Positions 7,183-14,474 of a stretch of 25,268 bases of DNA are shown here, piece after piece. The notes under the pieces are model-generated. The model made no database searches, was not told the DNA's origin, and saw only the letters and a program-made list of their open reading frames with translations. The DNA lies in the NCBI GenBank assembly GCA_023388675.1, contig JAEWFU010000104.1, positions 1 to 25,268 of the forward strand. The letters are read 5' to 3'. Positions within the stretch are counted from its first letter, which is position 1. Each line of letters starts with the position of its first letter. The stretch is from Pseudomonadota bacterium. GTDB lineage: Bacteria; Pseudomonadota; Alphaproteobacteria; Rhizobiales; Rhizobiaceae. Position numbers and translations under genes: made by a program.

Positions 7183-7962
7183 ATGGTCGTAGATCGCTTT
7201 AGCCATCGCTTGAAATTCGAGCGACCCGATGAACTTATCGTGAGTGAAACAGTGAACAGTTCAGATAATCGAGCATATCCGTCGCGCCGCCGCGTGTTGG
7301 GCCTGGCCGGCGCGGCAGCCGCAGGGCTGGTCTTGCCCGCATGCACCACGACGGAGGATATTCCGGTCAGGCCTGTGCCCGCCGAGCCTCGCGTCGATCC
7401 AGCCTATCTTTCCATGTACGGCCCCATGCCGCAGGAAGACTTTCCAATCCCCGCGGTCGATTTGAGCAAGGTACCCGACCGCTTCTATCGCCAGCTTGTC
7501 GACGACCCGACTGGCGAGCGTCCCGGAACCGTCGTCGTCGATACGCGATCCTTCTTTCTCTATCTCGTGCTGCAGGGCGGCCAGGCCATGCGCTACGGTG
7601 TCGGTCTGGGTCGGCAGGGGTTCGAATGGTCTGGCGACGGCGTGGTTCAGTGGAAGCGACGCTGGCCGACATGGACACCGCCCGCGGAAATGATCGCCCG
7701 CCAGCCGGAGCTGGAAAAATACAGCGCCGAGAATGGCGGCCAGCCGCCCGGTCTGACCAACCCGCTGGGTGCAAGAGCCCTCTACATTTTCCAGAACGGG
7801 CAGGACACGCTCTACCGCCTCCACGGCACGCCCGAATACTGGACGATCGGCAAGGCCGTTTCGAGCGGCTGTGTGCGCCTGATGAATCAGGACATCATCG
7901 ACCTCTACGACCGCGTCGCCACCCCCGCGCCGATCGTCGTCCGAGGCGGAGCCGGAGTTTGA
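7183..7962 (+). CDS. L,D-transpeptidase, ErfK/YbiS/YkuD family
   Basis: 259 residues from ATG 7183. The domain has GTVVVDTRSFFLYLVLQGG, then HGTPEYW (His214) and SSGCVRL with nucleophile Cys230, the canonical YkuD active site that forms 3-3 peptidoglycan cross-links or attaches proteins to peptidoglycan. Around residues 34-54 a twin-arginine-like segment (SRRRVLGLAG) runs into a hydrophobic stretch and LPAC, indicating Tat export and probable lipidation at Cys54. The region before it is unusually long for a signal, so the true start may be GTG 7240 or GTG 7252; neither has a clear ribosome-binding site. Rhizobia carry many paralogues of this family, so its specific role cannot be assigned. 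Confidence 0.88.
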   Translation: MVVDRFSHRLKFERPDELIVSETVNSSDNRAYPSRRRVLGLAGAAAAGLVLPACTTTEDIPVRPVPAEPRVDPAYLSMYGPMPQEDFPIPAVDLSKVPDRFYRQLVDDPTGERPGTVVVDTRSFFLYLVLQGGQAMRYGVGLGRQGFEWSGDGVVQWKRRWPTWTPPAEMIARQPELEKYSAENGGQPPGLTNPLGARALYIFQNGQDTLYRLHGTPEYWTIGKAVSSGCVRLMNQDIIDLYDRVATPAPIVVRGGAGV

Positions 7963-8104
7963 TGCCGCCCGAGGATGCGGGCCAGATCCTGGATGACCTG
8001 GTATGCAACCTCGGGCGTGATCCTGCTCCGACCCTGGCGTAGAAATCCTCCAGCGCGCCGCTCAGTTCGCTGACCGCCTTTTTTGAGGCGGAGAGGTCGA
8101 AGCG
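7961..8104 (-). pseudogene. Decayed minus-strand coding remnant, family not recognised
   Basis: On the minus strand from 8104 the frame reads RFDLSASKKAVSELSGAL and then EDFYAR, which looks like real helical protein. Near 8020 it must change frame to continue as ITPEVAYQVIQDLARILGR. Two protein-like pieces joined by a frameshift, with no start and no stop in place, indicate a broken gene fragment. I do not recognise the family. It abuts the end of the L,D-transpeptidase gene on one side and the M20 remnant on the other. Confidence 0.45.
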
Positions 8105-8110
8105 GTCCCC

Positions 8111-8274
8111 GGCAGCCTGCCGGACTACGTATTCACCAAGATCCTGAAAAAGCCGGCCTTCGTCATTCCCTACGCCAATGCCGACGAGGCCAACCACGCG
8201 CCGAACGAGAATCTGGAGCTCGCGCTTTGTCGATGGCATCCGGAGCCGCGCTCCTGCACGAACTCGGCCGCTAG
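8111..8274 (+). pseudogene. Remnant of an M20-family peptidase (C-terminus)
   Basis: The frame from 8111 reads GSLPDYVFTKILKKPAFVIP then YANADEANHAPNENLEL, the conserved C-terminal region of M20 dipeptidase/ArgE-DapE-type zinc peptidases. After ENLEL the frame breaks. RFVDGI appears in a second frame, and SGAALLHELGR followed by TAG at 8272-8274 in a third, together recreating the family's usual ending. At least two indels and the loss of everything upstream show a dead fragment, probably left by a deletion or rearrangement next to the TRAP operon. Confidence 0.75.
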
Positions 8275-8492
8275 GACCGGGACGCTAGTCGCCAGCCGAT
8301 CTTTCAAGATAGTGCGGGTGCCCGTGGCACGCGCTTGACGGCCTGTTGAAGCGCGGAAGCCGTCCGGCGTGGCGTGCGTCGTGCGCAGCGGCTGATCGCC
8401 TTGGCCGGCAGTTCCAATCCCTACAATTCCGAGATAGCAGAGCGCATCCTGAGCGTGGGTTTCACAACTTGACGGCAGGGGCGAAATACGCG
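8275..8492 (+). other. Intergenic stretch before the TRAP operon
   Basis: No convincing gene or RNA is visible between the M20 remnant and the dctP control region. TTGACG at 8469-8474 could serve as a -35, but I cannot place a matching -10 with normal spacing, so the dctP transcription start remains open. Confidence 0.4.
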
Positions 8493-8535
8493 AGAGTTTC
8501 ATAAAACAAGATGAAATCTCACTATATGAAACTCT
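8493..8535 (+). promoter_or_regulatory. Palindromic operator region upstream of dctP, probably for the IclR regulator
   Basis: AGAGTTTCATA (8493-8503) and TATGAAACTCT (8525-8535) are perfect 11-bp inverted arms around 21 bases. Inside is a further ATGAAA. Two segments recur in the hyuA promoter: TTTCATAAAACAAGAT (8497-8512; 13 of 16 match 12389-12404) and CACT-N4-GAAACT (8520-8533; same pattern at 12372-12385). The right arm ends 16 bases before the dctP start. The nearby IclR-type gene is the obvious candidate regulator. Confidence 0.65.
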
Positions 8536-8551
8536 TGAAGGGGAAAACTTG

Positions 8552-9601
8552 ATGTTTGCACGTTTCAGACACCATCTGCGCGCGGTCGTAATGCTCGGGG
8601 TCGGCCTTCTTGGCGTATCCGCAGCTTCTGCCCAGGATGCCGTTCACTGGCGTATTCAGAGCAACCTCAATGCCGGTGAGCCGGGCTATGTGGCTCTCCA
8701 GGAGAAGTTTGCCGACCTGGCGACCGAGATGTCGGGCGGGCGGATAACCTTTGAAATCTATCCGGTCGGCGCGCTGTTCCCGATCGCCGATGGTCTTGAG
8801 GCCGTGGGCGCGGGCGTCACCGAGATGGCGGTCCTGACCGGCGGATACTACGCCGGCAAGCTCGGCCCGATCGCCAGCATCGAGAGCGGCGTGCCGGGTT
8901 CCCTGCGTACCCCGCTGGAGCGTTTCAACTTCTTCTACAAGCGCGGCTTCCTCGACATCGCACGCGAGGCCTACCAGCCGCATGGCGTGTTCTATCTGGG
9001 GCCACAGCTTTCGCCGGCCTGGGACATCATGTCGACGAAGCCCATCACCTCTCAAGCCGACTTCAACGGCCTGAAGATCCGCGCTTTCGGTCTCGAGGCG
9101 GAATGGTACGAGAAGATGGGCGCCTCGCCGGTCTTCCTGAGCGGCGGCGAAATCTATACGGCGCTGGCCACGGGTGTGCTCGACGCGGCGCGCTGGGCGA
9201 GCCCCGCCGGCAACATGAACAACTCGTTCCACGAAGTTGCCAAGTATTATGTGCAGCCGTCGCCGATGCCGGTGCCGAACAACTTCTTCGCGGTCAACAG
9301 CCAGGCATGGGATGCGCTGCCGGACGACCTGAAGGCGATCCTGCAGGAGGCTGCGGTCGCATCCTCGCTTGACTACATCCTCATCAGCATGAATGACGAC
9401 GCCAAGGCCATGCAGGAGATGCAGGCTGCCGGCGTGGAAATCTCCACCATCCCGGATGCCGAATGGGCGGCGATGGAAGCCGAAGCCCGCACGCTTTGGC
9501 AGGCTTACGCGGAAGAGAATGAACTGGCCGCTCGTGGCGTGGAGCTTCTCAACGAGTTCCTCCGCGATCTGGGGCGGCTCGACAGCGCAGCCGCCGAGTA
9601 G
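8552..9601 (+). CDS. dctP: TRAP transporter substrate-binding protein (DctP family)
   Basis: A 349-residue periplasmic binding protein with a Sec signal peptide (residues 1-25, cut after VSAASA). It has typical DctP features: an early FADLATEMSGGRITFEIYP segment; GLKIRAFG carrying the conserved Arg that binds substrate carboxylates in this family; and GGEIYTALATGVLDAARW leading into the hinge. The GGEIYTAL pattern resembles the alpha-keto/organic-acid branch, but the usual EWVGP is replaced by RWASP, so the ligand may differ. ATG 8552 is chosen over TTG 8549 because AAGGGG (8538-8543) lies 8 bases before the ATG. It is followed by a terminator-like hairpin, then dctQ and dctM. It delivers substrate to the DctQM permease. 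Confidence 0.93.
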   Translation: MFARFRHHLRAVVMLGVGLLGVSAASAQDAVHWRIQSNLNAGEPGYVALQEKFADLATEMSGGRITFEIYPVGALFPIADGLEAVGAGVTEMAVLTGGYYAGKLGPIASIESGVPGSLRTPLERFNFFYKRGFLDIAREAYQPHGVFYLGPQLSPAWDIMSTKPITSQADFNGLKIRAFGLEAEWYEKMGASPVFLSGGEIYTALATGVLDAARWASPAGNMNNSFHEVAKYYVQPSPMPVPNNFFAVNSQAWDALPDDLKAILQEAAVASSLDYILISMNDDAKAMQEMQAAGVEISTIPDAEWAAMEAEARTLWQAYAEENELAARGVELLNEFLRDLGRLDSAAAE

Positions 9602-9615
9602 TTAAGGCTTGCAGC

Positions 9616-9649
9616 GCGGCCCTGACGAACCCCGTCAGGGCCGCTTTTT
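9616..9649 (+). terminator. Intrinsic terminator/attenuator between dctP and dctQ
   Basis: GCGGCCCTGACG (9616-9627) pairs perfectly with CGTCAGGGCCGC (9633-9644) around a 5-base loop, followed by TTTTT (9645-9649). This is a textbook Rho-independent terminator inside the operon. Partial termination here would give more binding protein than permease; the hairpin could also protect the dctP message from 3' decay. Confidence 0.85.
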
Positions 9650-9663
9650 CGTGACGAGGGACG

Positions 9664-10179
9664 ATGCTGAACACCATCATCAATCTTCTTGAGCGTCTGA
9701 TCACGGGCATCGGCCGTGTCGTGGCGCTCTTCGTTCTGGCGATCATCGCCATCATGATCTACGAGATGTTTTCGCGCGCCGTGCTTGGCCGTTCCGTGCG
9801 CTGGGCCGGCGATGCAAGCACATGGCTCCTCGTCGCTTTCATTTTCCTTGGCGGCCCATGGGCCATGGCGAAGGGCAACTTCGTCCGGGTGGACGCCGTC
9901 TACGAGCATTTTTCGCCGCTTGTGAAAGCCGTCGTCGATACCGTCGTGTCCACGGTGCTGTTCGCGCTCTTCATATGGGTGCTGTTGTCCTTCGGTTATG
10001 ACTTCGCCTTGAAGTCCTTTGCCATGGGCGAGCGATCGGCAACCGGCGGCTGGGGCGGGCCGGTGTGGCTACCCAAGGCAATGCTCCCTGTCGGCGCTGC
10101 GCTGCTGGTCCTGGCATGGGCCCTGAACCTCCTGCGTGGCTGGCGTGACGCGCTTTACGGTCAAGAGGCCGCGCGATGA
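9664..10179 (+). CDS. dctQ: TRAP transporter small permease (DctQ)
   Basis: A 171-residue protein with four hydrophobic segments and conserved DctQ elements: VLGRSVRWAGDASTWLLV and a GGPWAMAKGNFVRVD sequence between the second and third segments. It forms the membrane complex with DctM that accepts substrate from DctP and couples uptake to an ion gradient. It starts 14 bases after the T-tract of the dctP hairpin, with GAGGGACG before the ATG, and its stop overlaps the dctM start (ATGA), indicating translational coupling. Confidence 0.92.
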   Translation: MLNTIINLLERLITGIGRVVALFVLAIIAIMIYEMFSRAVLGRSVRWAGDASTWLLVAFIFLGGPWAMAKGNFVRVDAVYEHFSPLVKAVVDTVVSTVLFALFIWVLLSFGYDFALKSFAMGERSATGGWGGPVWLPKAMLPVGAALLVLAWALNLLRGWRDALYGQEAAR

Positions 10180-11489
10180 TGGCCGATCCCGTCCTGACGA
10201 CGAGCCTGCTTTTCGGCTTCATGCTGCTGTTCCTGATGCTGGGCGTTCCGATCGCGATCGCGCTCGGCGGCATCTCGATCGGCATGATCTATTTCTTCTG
10301 GAGCCCGATGGCTCTGAACATGGTGCCGATCCGCGCTTTCTCGACCGCATCGAGTTTCGAATACGTCGCGATTCCGCTTTTCATCTTCATGGCAGCCATG
10401 CTGCAGCGCGCAAGCATCGCGGAAGACCTGTACAACACGATGCAGAAGTTCTTCGGCGGGTTGCGGGGCGGCCTGGCCGTCGGCACGATCGTCATCTGCA
10501 CCCTGTTTGCCGCGATGGCGGGCATCAGCGGCGCCGCGACCATCTCGATGGGCATGATCGCCATTCCCGCCATGCTGGCCCGCGGCTACGGCAAGGACAT
10601 CGCACTCGGCTCGATCGCCGCCGGTGGCTCGCTGGGCATCCTGATCCCGCCGAGCGTGACGATGATCGTATACGGCATCGTCGCAAACACCTCGATCGGC
10701 AAGCTTTACGCCGGCGGCCTTCTGCCCGGCCTGCTGATCTCGGCGCTCTTCATCGCCTACCTCATCATCCGCGGCTGGCTCCAGCCGGAAATCAGCGGCG
10801 GCCGCGAGATGACGCGCTATTCGTTGCGCGAAAAGCTCGCCAGTCTCAAAGGTCTCGTGCTGCCCGTGCTCCTCATCGTCGGTGTGATGGGGTCCATCCT
10901 GACGGGCATCGCCAGCGTGTCCGAGGCCAGCGCTATCGGCGCTGCGGGATCGATCCTGGCGGCGGCGGTGCTACGGCGCCTCGACTGGGCAGTGTTGCGC
11001 CAAGCCTGCGAGGAGACGCTGCAGCTCAGCTGTATGATCTTCTGGATCATCATCGGGGCGACGGCCCTGTCGACCTTCTATACCGCGATGGGCGCATCCC
11101 GCCTGATCGAGGGTCTCGTGCTGGACCTCGAGGTGAACCGATGGCTCATCCTCGTCGGCATGCTGTCGATCCTGTTCATCATGGGCATGCTGCTCGATAC
11201 CGTCGGCATCATCATGATCACTGCGCCGATCTTCGTGCCGATCATAACCGCGCTCGGCTTCGATCCGGTCTGGTTCGGCATTCTCTTCATCATCATGATG
11301 GAGATCGGATTCCTGACGCCGCCCTTCGGTTACAACCTCTTCTATCTGCGTGGCGTCGCCCCGCCGGAAGTGCGCATGACCGATATCTACCGGTCGGTCG
11401 TTCCGTTCATCGCGTTGATGCTGCTTGCGGTCGCCATATGCATGGTCTTCCCCCAGATCATCCTTGTGCTGCCGAACGCAATGTTCTGA
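10176..11489 (+). CDS. dctM: TRAP transporter large permease (DctM)
   Basis: 437 residues with about twelve membrane segments, the normal size for DctM. Recognisable stretches are LMLGVPIAIALGGISIG near the N-terminus, AGISGAATISMGMIAIPAM, GGSLGILIPPSVTMIVYG and the C-terminal MEIGFLTPPFGYNLFYLRG, all conserved in the family. It is the ion-coupled transport channel of the system. ATG 10176 overlaps the dctQ stop by 4 bases; ATG 10179 is also possible. It ends only 12 bases before the stop of the convergent iclR gene, leaving no room for a separate terminator. Confidence 0.94.
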   Translation: MMADPVLTTSLLFGFMLLFLMLGVPIAIALGGISIGMIYFFWSPMALNMVPIRAFSTASSFEYVAIPLFIFMAAMLQRASIAEDLYNTMQKFFGGLRGGLAVGTIVICTLFAAMAGISGAATISMGMIAIPAMLARGYGKDIALGSIAAGGSLGILIPPSVTMIVYGIVANTSIGKLYAGGLLPGLLISALFIAYLIIRGWLQPEISGGREMTRYSLREKLASLKGLVLPVLLIVGVMGSILTGIASVSEASAIGAAGSILAAAVLRRLDWAVLRQACEETLQLSCMIFWIIIGATALSTFYTAMGASRLIEGLVLDLEVNRWLILVGMLSILFIMGMLLDTVGIIMITAPIFVPIITALGFDPVWFGILFIIMMEIGFLTPPFGYNLFYLRGVAPPEVRMTDIYRSVVPFIALMLLAVAICMVFPQIILVLPNAMF

Positions 11490-11501
11490 ACCGGCGGCCC
11501 G

Positions 11502-12272
11502 TCAGTCGGCGCGCAGCGTGGAGACCATCGTACTCAGTCGCTGCGCCGCCGCCTTCATGGGCTCCAGCCAGAACTCGGCTGGCTGCTTGCGCAATCGCGT
11601 AACCGGGCCGGTGACGCCGATCGCGTAAACGACTCCGACATGCTCGACGGGGACCGGACACGCATAGGCCATAATGTTCTCGTCGATCTCGCGGTCACAG
11701 ATCGCATAACCGGTCTGCCTGACCTTCTCGAACTCGGCGAGCACTTCATCGAGGGTGGTGTGCGTGAAAGGGGTGAGCCGTTCGAGCGGTTCCGTAAGGT
11801 AGGCGTCGAGAACCGAACTGTCCTGATAGGCAAGGATCGCCTTGGCGGATGCTGCGGCATGCGCCGGCAGGTGGTCCCCCGGCAGCACGTGCAGGCGATG
11901 CCCCTGGTCGGGCGCCGATCGCGCGATGGAAAGAACCCCTGTGCGATCGAGACGCACGACGTAAGCCGTTTCGCCGAACCTTGCTGCAAGATCGTCGACG
12001 ACGAGTTGCGAGAACGCGCTTGCCTTGTCGCGATCGACGCCGAGATGAAGCATGCGCCACATGCGCGAGCCGATACGGAAGGTCTTGTACCACGTGTCGT
12101 CGCTGGCAAGGATGCCCAGATCGACCAGAGTGCGCACCAGCCGATGCGCCGTCGGCTTCGGCAGCCCGGTCAATTGCGTGATGTCGGTGAGCGTGAGCCC
12201 GTCGTGTGACGACGCGACGATCTCGACGATCTGGAAATAGCGCTCGATCGGCCCCGATCCGTTGGTCGCCAC
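11502..12272 (-). CDS. IclR family transcriptional regulator
   Basis: 256 residues. The N-terminal winged helix-turn-helix (about residues 8-65) has LTDITQLTGLPKPTAHRLVR, characteristic of IclR proteins. The C-terminal effector domain contains PGDHLPAHAAASAKAILAY, FEKVRQTGYAICDREIDENI and IGVTGPVTRL, all typical. Members bind a small-molecule effector and repress or activate catabolic operons. The GTG start is well supported by AGGAGG 5 bases upstream. The gene faces away from hyuA across a 144-base control region and runs towards dctM, so it sits between the uptake operon and the enzyme operon. The shared motifs before dctP and hyuA suggest it controls both. The effector is unknown. Confidence 0.92.
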   Translation of the reverse strand: MATNGSGPIERYFQIVEIVASSHDGLTLTDITQLTGLPKPTAHRLVRTLVDLGILASDDTWYKTFRIGSRMWRMLHLGVDRDKASAFSQLVVDDLAARFGETAYVVRLDRTGVLSIARSAPDQGHRLHVLPGDHLPAHAAASAKAILAYQDSSVLDAYLTEPLERLTPFTHTTLDEVLAEFEKVRQTGYAICDREIDENIMAYACPVPVEHVGVVYAIGVTGPVTRLRKQPAEFWLEPMKAAAQRLSTMVSTLRAD

Positions 12273-12371
12273 TCAAACCTCCTGCCTGTTCGCCACGTTC
12301 CAATGCACCGCTCAGCACACAACTACAAGCCGACACCGGCTTGACAAAGTCGCGCCTCGCCGATTGAATAT

Positions 12372-12404
12372 CACTTATCGAAACTATATTCCATAAAATG
12401 AGAT
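12372..12404 (+). promoter_or_regulatory. Control region of hyuA with motifs shared with the dctP promoter
   Basis: CACT-N4-GAAACT (12372-12385) and TTCCATAAAATGAGAT (12389-12404) match segments in the dctP control region, in the reverse order. The local AT-rich sequence stands out from the GC-rich surroundings and ends 12 bases before the hyuA ATG. It lies in the divergent gap between iclR (start 12272) and hyuA. It is probably an IclR operator; the exact half-sites are uncertain. Confidence 0.55.
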
Positions 12405-12416
12405 TTAGAGGGCTGG

Positions 12417-14462
12417 ATGAGCGTTAGCGTTGGTGTCGATGTGGGCGGCACATTCACGGACTTCCTGATGCTGGATTCGGCCACGGGGCGATTCGCCACC
12501 GCCAAGGTGCCGACGACGGTCGACGACCGCTCGCGTGGTTTCCTGCAGGGCATTGACGAGCTTGGCGTCCCAGCCGAGGCCATCGACTGGCTGGTTCATG
12601 GTACGACTGCCGGAACAAATGCGGTGCTTGAGCGAAAGGGTGCGCGGGCCGGCCTCATCACGACACGCGGGTTCCGCGACATCCTCGAGTTGGGTCGCCG
12701 CACGCGCCCGCATGCCTACGGCCTGTCCGGTAATTTCAAGCCGCTCATCGAGCGCAGGCTGCGCCTGGAGGTGACCGAGCGCATGGATGCTCAGGGCCGC
12801 GTCGTCATGCCCTTGAGCGAAAGCGACGTGCGTGCCGCCGTGCGGCAGCTCATCGACGAGGGTGCGGAATCGCTCGTCATCCATTTTCTCCACTCCTATG
12901 TGAACGACGAACATGAAGCCGCCGCCGTGCGCATCGCGCGAGAGATGTGGCCGAACGAGCATGTAATCGCCGGCCACGAGATCGTTCGCGAGATGCGCGA
13001 GTTCGAGCGAGGCAGCACAGCCGCGATCCACGCGTCCATCAGTCCTATCGTCAGCCAGTACATCCAGCGTGTTGCGAGCAGCCTGAAGGACAAGGGGTTC
13101 CGAAACGAACTGCTCATCATGCAGGCCAATGGCGGCATGATGTCTTCCGCCCTCGTCGCCCGCCATGCCGCTCACACCGTCATGTCGGGGCCTGCCGGCG
13201 GCGTACTGGCATCGGCTGAAATCGCCAGGGCTGCCGGGTTTGCCAACATCATCACCGGCGACATGGGCGGCACCAGCTTCGACGTGGCGCTCGTCGTCGA
13301 CGGCAAGCCGGTCATCACCGCGGAAAAGGATCTCGCCTATGCGGTGCCGATTCGCATTCCGATGATCGACATGCACACGGTTGGCGCCGGCGGCGGCAGC
13401 CTGGCGCACATCGACAAGGCCGGCATGCTGCGTGTGGGGCCTGAAAGCGCCGGTTCATTCCCCGGACCCATCGGCTATGACCGTGGCGGCGAGCGCGTGA
13501 CAATCACCGACGCGAACTTCTTTCTCGGCCGGCTCAATCCGGGCTCCGTGACGGGCTCCGACAAGTCCGCACCGATTGCCCGCATCGAGGCGGCGCTTTC
13601 GGAACAGATCGGCAAGCCGCTCGGTCTCGACGCGACCGCCGCGGCATCGGCGATTATCGACGTGGCGATCGCCGAACTCGCCGGCGCCATCCGCCTCATC
13701 TCGATCGAGAAGGGCCATGATCCGCGCGATTTCGCTCTAATGCCGTTCGGGGGCGCAGGGCCGTTGCACGCAATCGCCATCGCCCGTGAGCTTGGCATAC
13801 CGCGGGTTGTCGTTCCGCGCTTCCCGGGGCTGACCTCGGCACTTGGGTGCGTGCTTGCCGATGTGCGGCACGATTTCGTGCAGACGGTCAACCTGCCGAT
13901 GCGCGGCATCGACGGCGATGCCGTCGTGGCGATCATGCACCAGCAGGCCGCCGATGGGCGCGCGCTTCTGGCCGAGGAGAGCGTCGATGTCGGTCAGGTC
14001 GACGTGGTCCACGAGTTCGATCTGCTGTTCAAGGGACAGTCGCACGTCCTGCGGGTCGAGATGAGGGGGGAGGCGTTCGACGCCGATGCCGTGCTCGACG
14101 AATTCGTCAGGGCCTACAAGCAGCGCTTCGATCTCGAACTGCCGGAGATGGTGCCGGTTCTCGCCAACGTGCGCACGACGGTGGTCGGGCAGCGCGAGAA
14201 GGTCGACCTCTCGATATTCCGTCCCGCCGAAGGGTCACTCGCGGCAGCCGAAACGGGCACGCGCGATGTCTACTTCGACGGCGAGTGGCGGAAGGCCCGC
14301 ATCTACGATCGCGATGCCCTGCCGCTTGGGGCGGTCATCGAAGGCCCGGCAATCGTCGAGCAGTCCGACTCCACGCTGGTGCTTGATCCGGGTGCCACCT
14401 CGCGCGTTGACGAATACGGCAACATCGTCGTGACCATCGAACAGGCCCCGGCCGCGAACTGA
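12417..14462 (+). CDS. hyuA: Hydantoinase/oxoprolinase family protein, subunit A
   Basis: 681 residues, the usual length for HyuA. The N-terminus VGVDVGGTFTDFLMLD is the phosphate-binding signature of this ATP-using ASKHA-fold family, followed by VHGTTAGTNAVLERKGA and LITTRGFRDILELGR. The central domain has MSGPAGGVLASAEIA and GDMGGTSFDVALV; the C-terminal domain has GAGGGSLAHID and FGGAGPLHA. Together with HyuB it forms an ATP-dependent amidohydrolase, or sometimes a carboxylase; known substrates in the wider family include N-methylhydantoin, 5-oxoproline, caprolactam, acetone and acetophenone. ATG 12417 follows AGAGGG. hyuB starts 12 bases downstream. The substrate cannot be decided, but the two downstream aminotransferases favour ring-opening of a cyclic amide to an amino acid. 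Confidence 0.93.
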   Translation: MSVSVGVDVGGTFTDFLMLDSATGRFATAKVPTTVDDRSRGFLQGIDELGVPAEAIDWLVHGTTAGTNAVLERKGARAGLITTRGFRDILELGRRTRPHAYGLSGNFKPLIERRLRLEVTERMDAQGRVVMPLSESDVRAAVRQLIDEGAESLVIHFLHSYVNDEHEAAAVRIAREMWPNEHVIAGHEIVREMREFERGSTAAIHASISPIVSQYIQRVASSLKDKGFRNELLIMQANGGMMSSALVARHAAHTVMSGPAGGVLASAEIARAAGFANIITGDMGGTSFDVALVVDGKPVITAEKDLAYAVPIRIPMIDMHTVGAGGGSLAHIDKAGMLRVGPESAGSFPGPIGYDRGGERVTITDANFFLGRLNPGSVTGSDKSAPIARIEAALSEQIGKPLGLDATAAASAIIDVAIAELAGAIRLISIEKGHDPRDFALMPFGGAGPLHAIAIARELGIPRVVVPRFPGLTSALGCVLADVRHDFVQTVNLPMRGIDGDAVVAIMHQQAADGRALLAEESVDVGQVDVVHEFDLLFKGQSHVLRVEMRGEAFDADAVLDEFVRAYKQRFDLELPEMVPVLANVRTTVVGQREKVDLSIFRPAEGSLAAAETGTRDVYFDGEWRKARIYDRDALPLGAVIEGPAIVEQSDSTLVLDPGATSRVDEYGNIVVTIEQAPAAN

Positions 14463-14474
14463 ACAGGAAACAGC

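Noticed and set aside
10136..11602. Long alternative plus-strand frame over dctM
   Set aside because: The product is Arg/His-rich and hydrophilic, while the overlapping frame is a typical DctM with twelve membrane segments.
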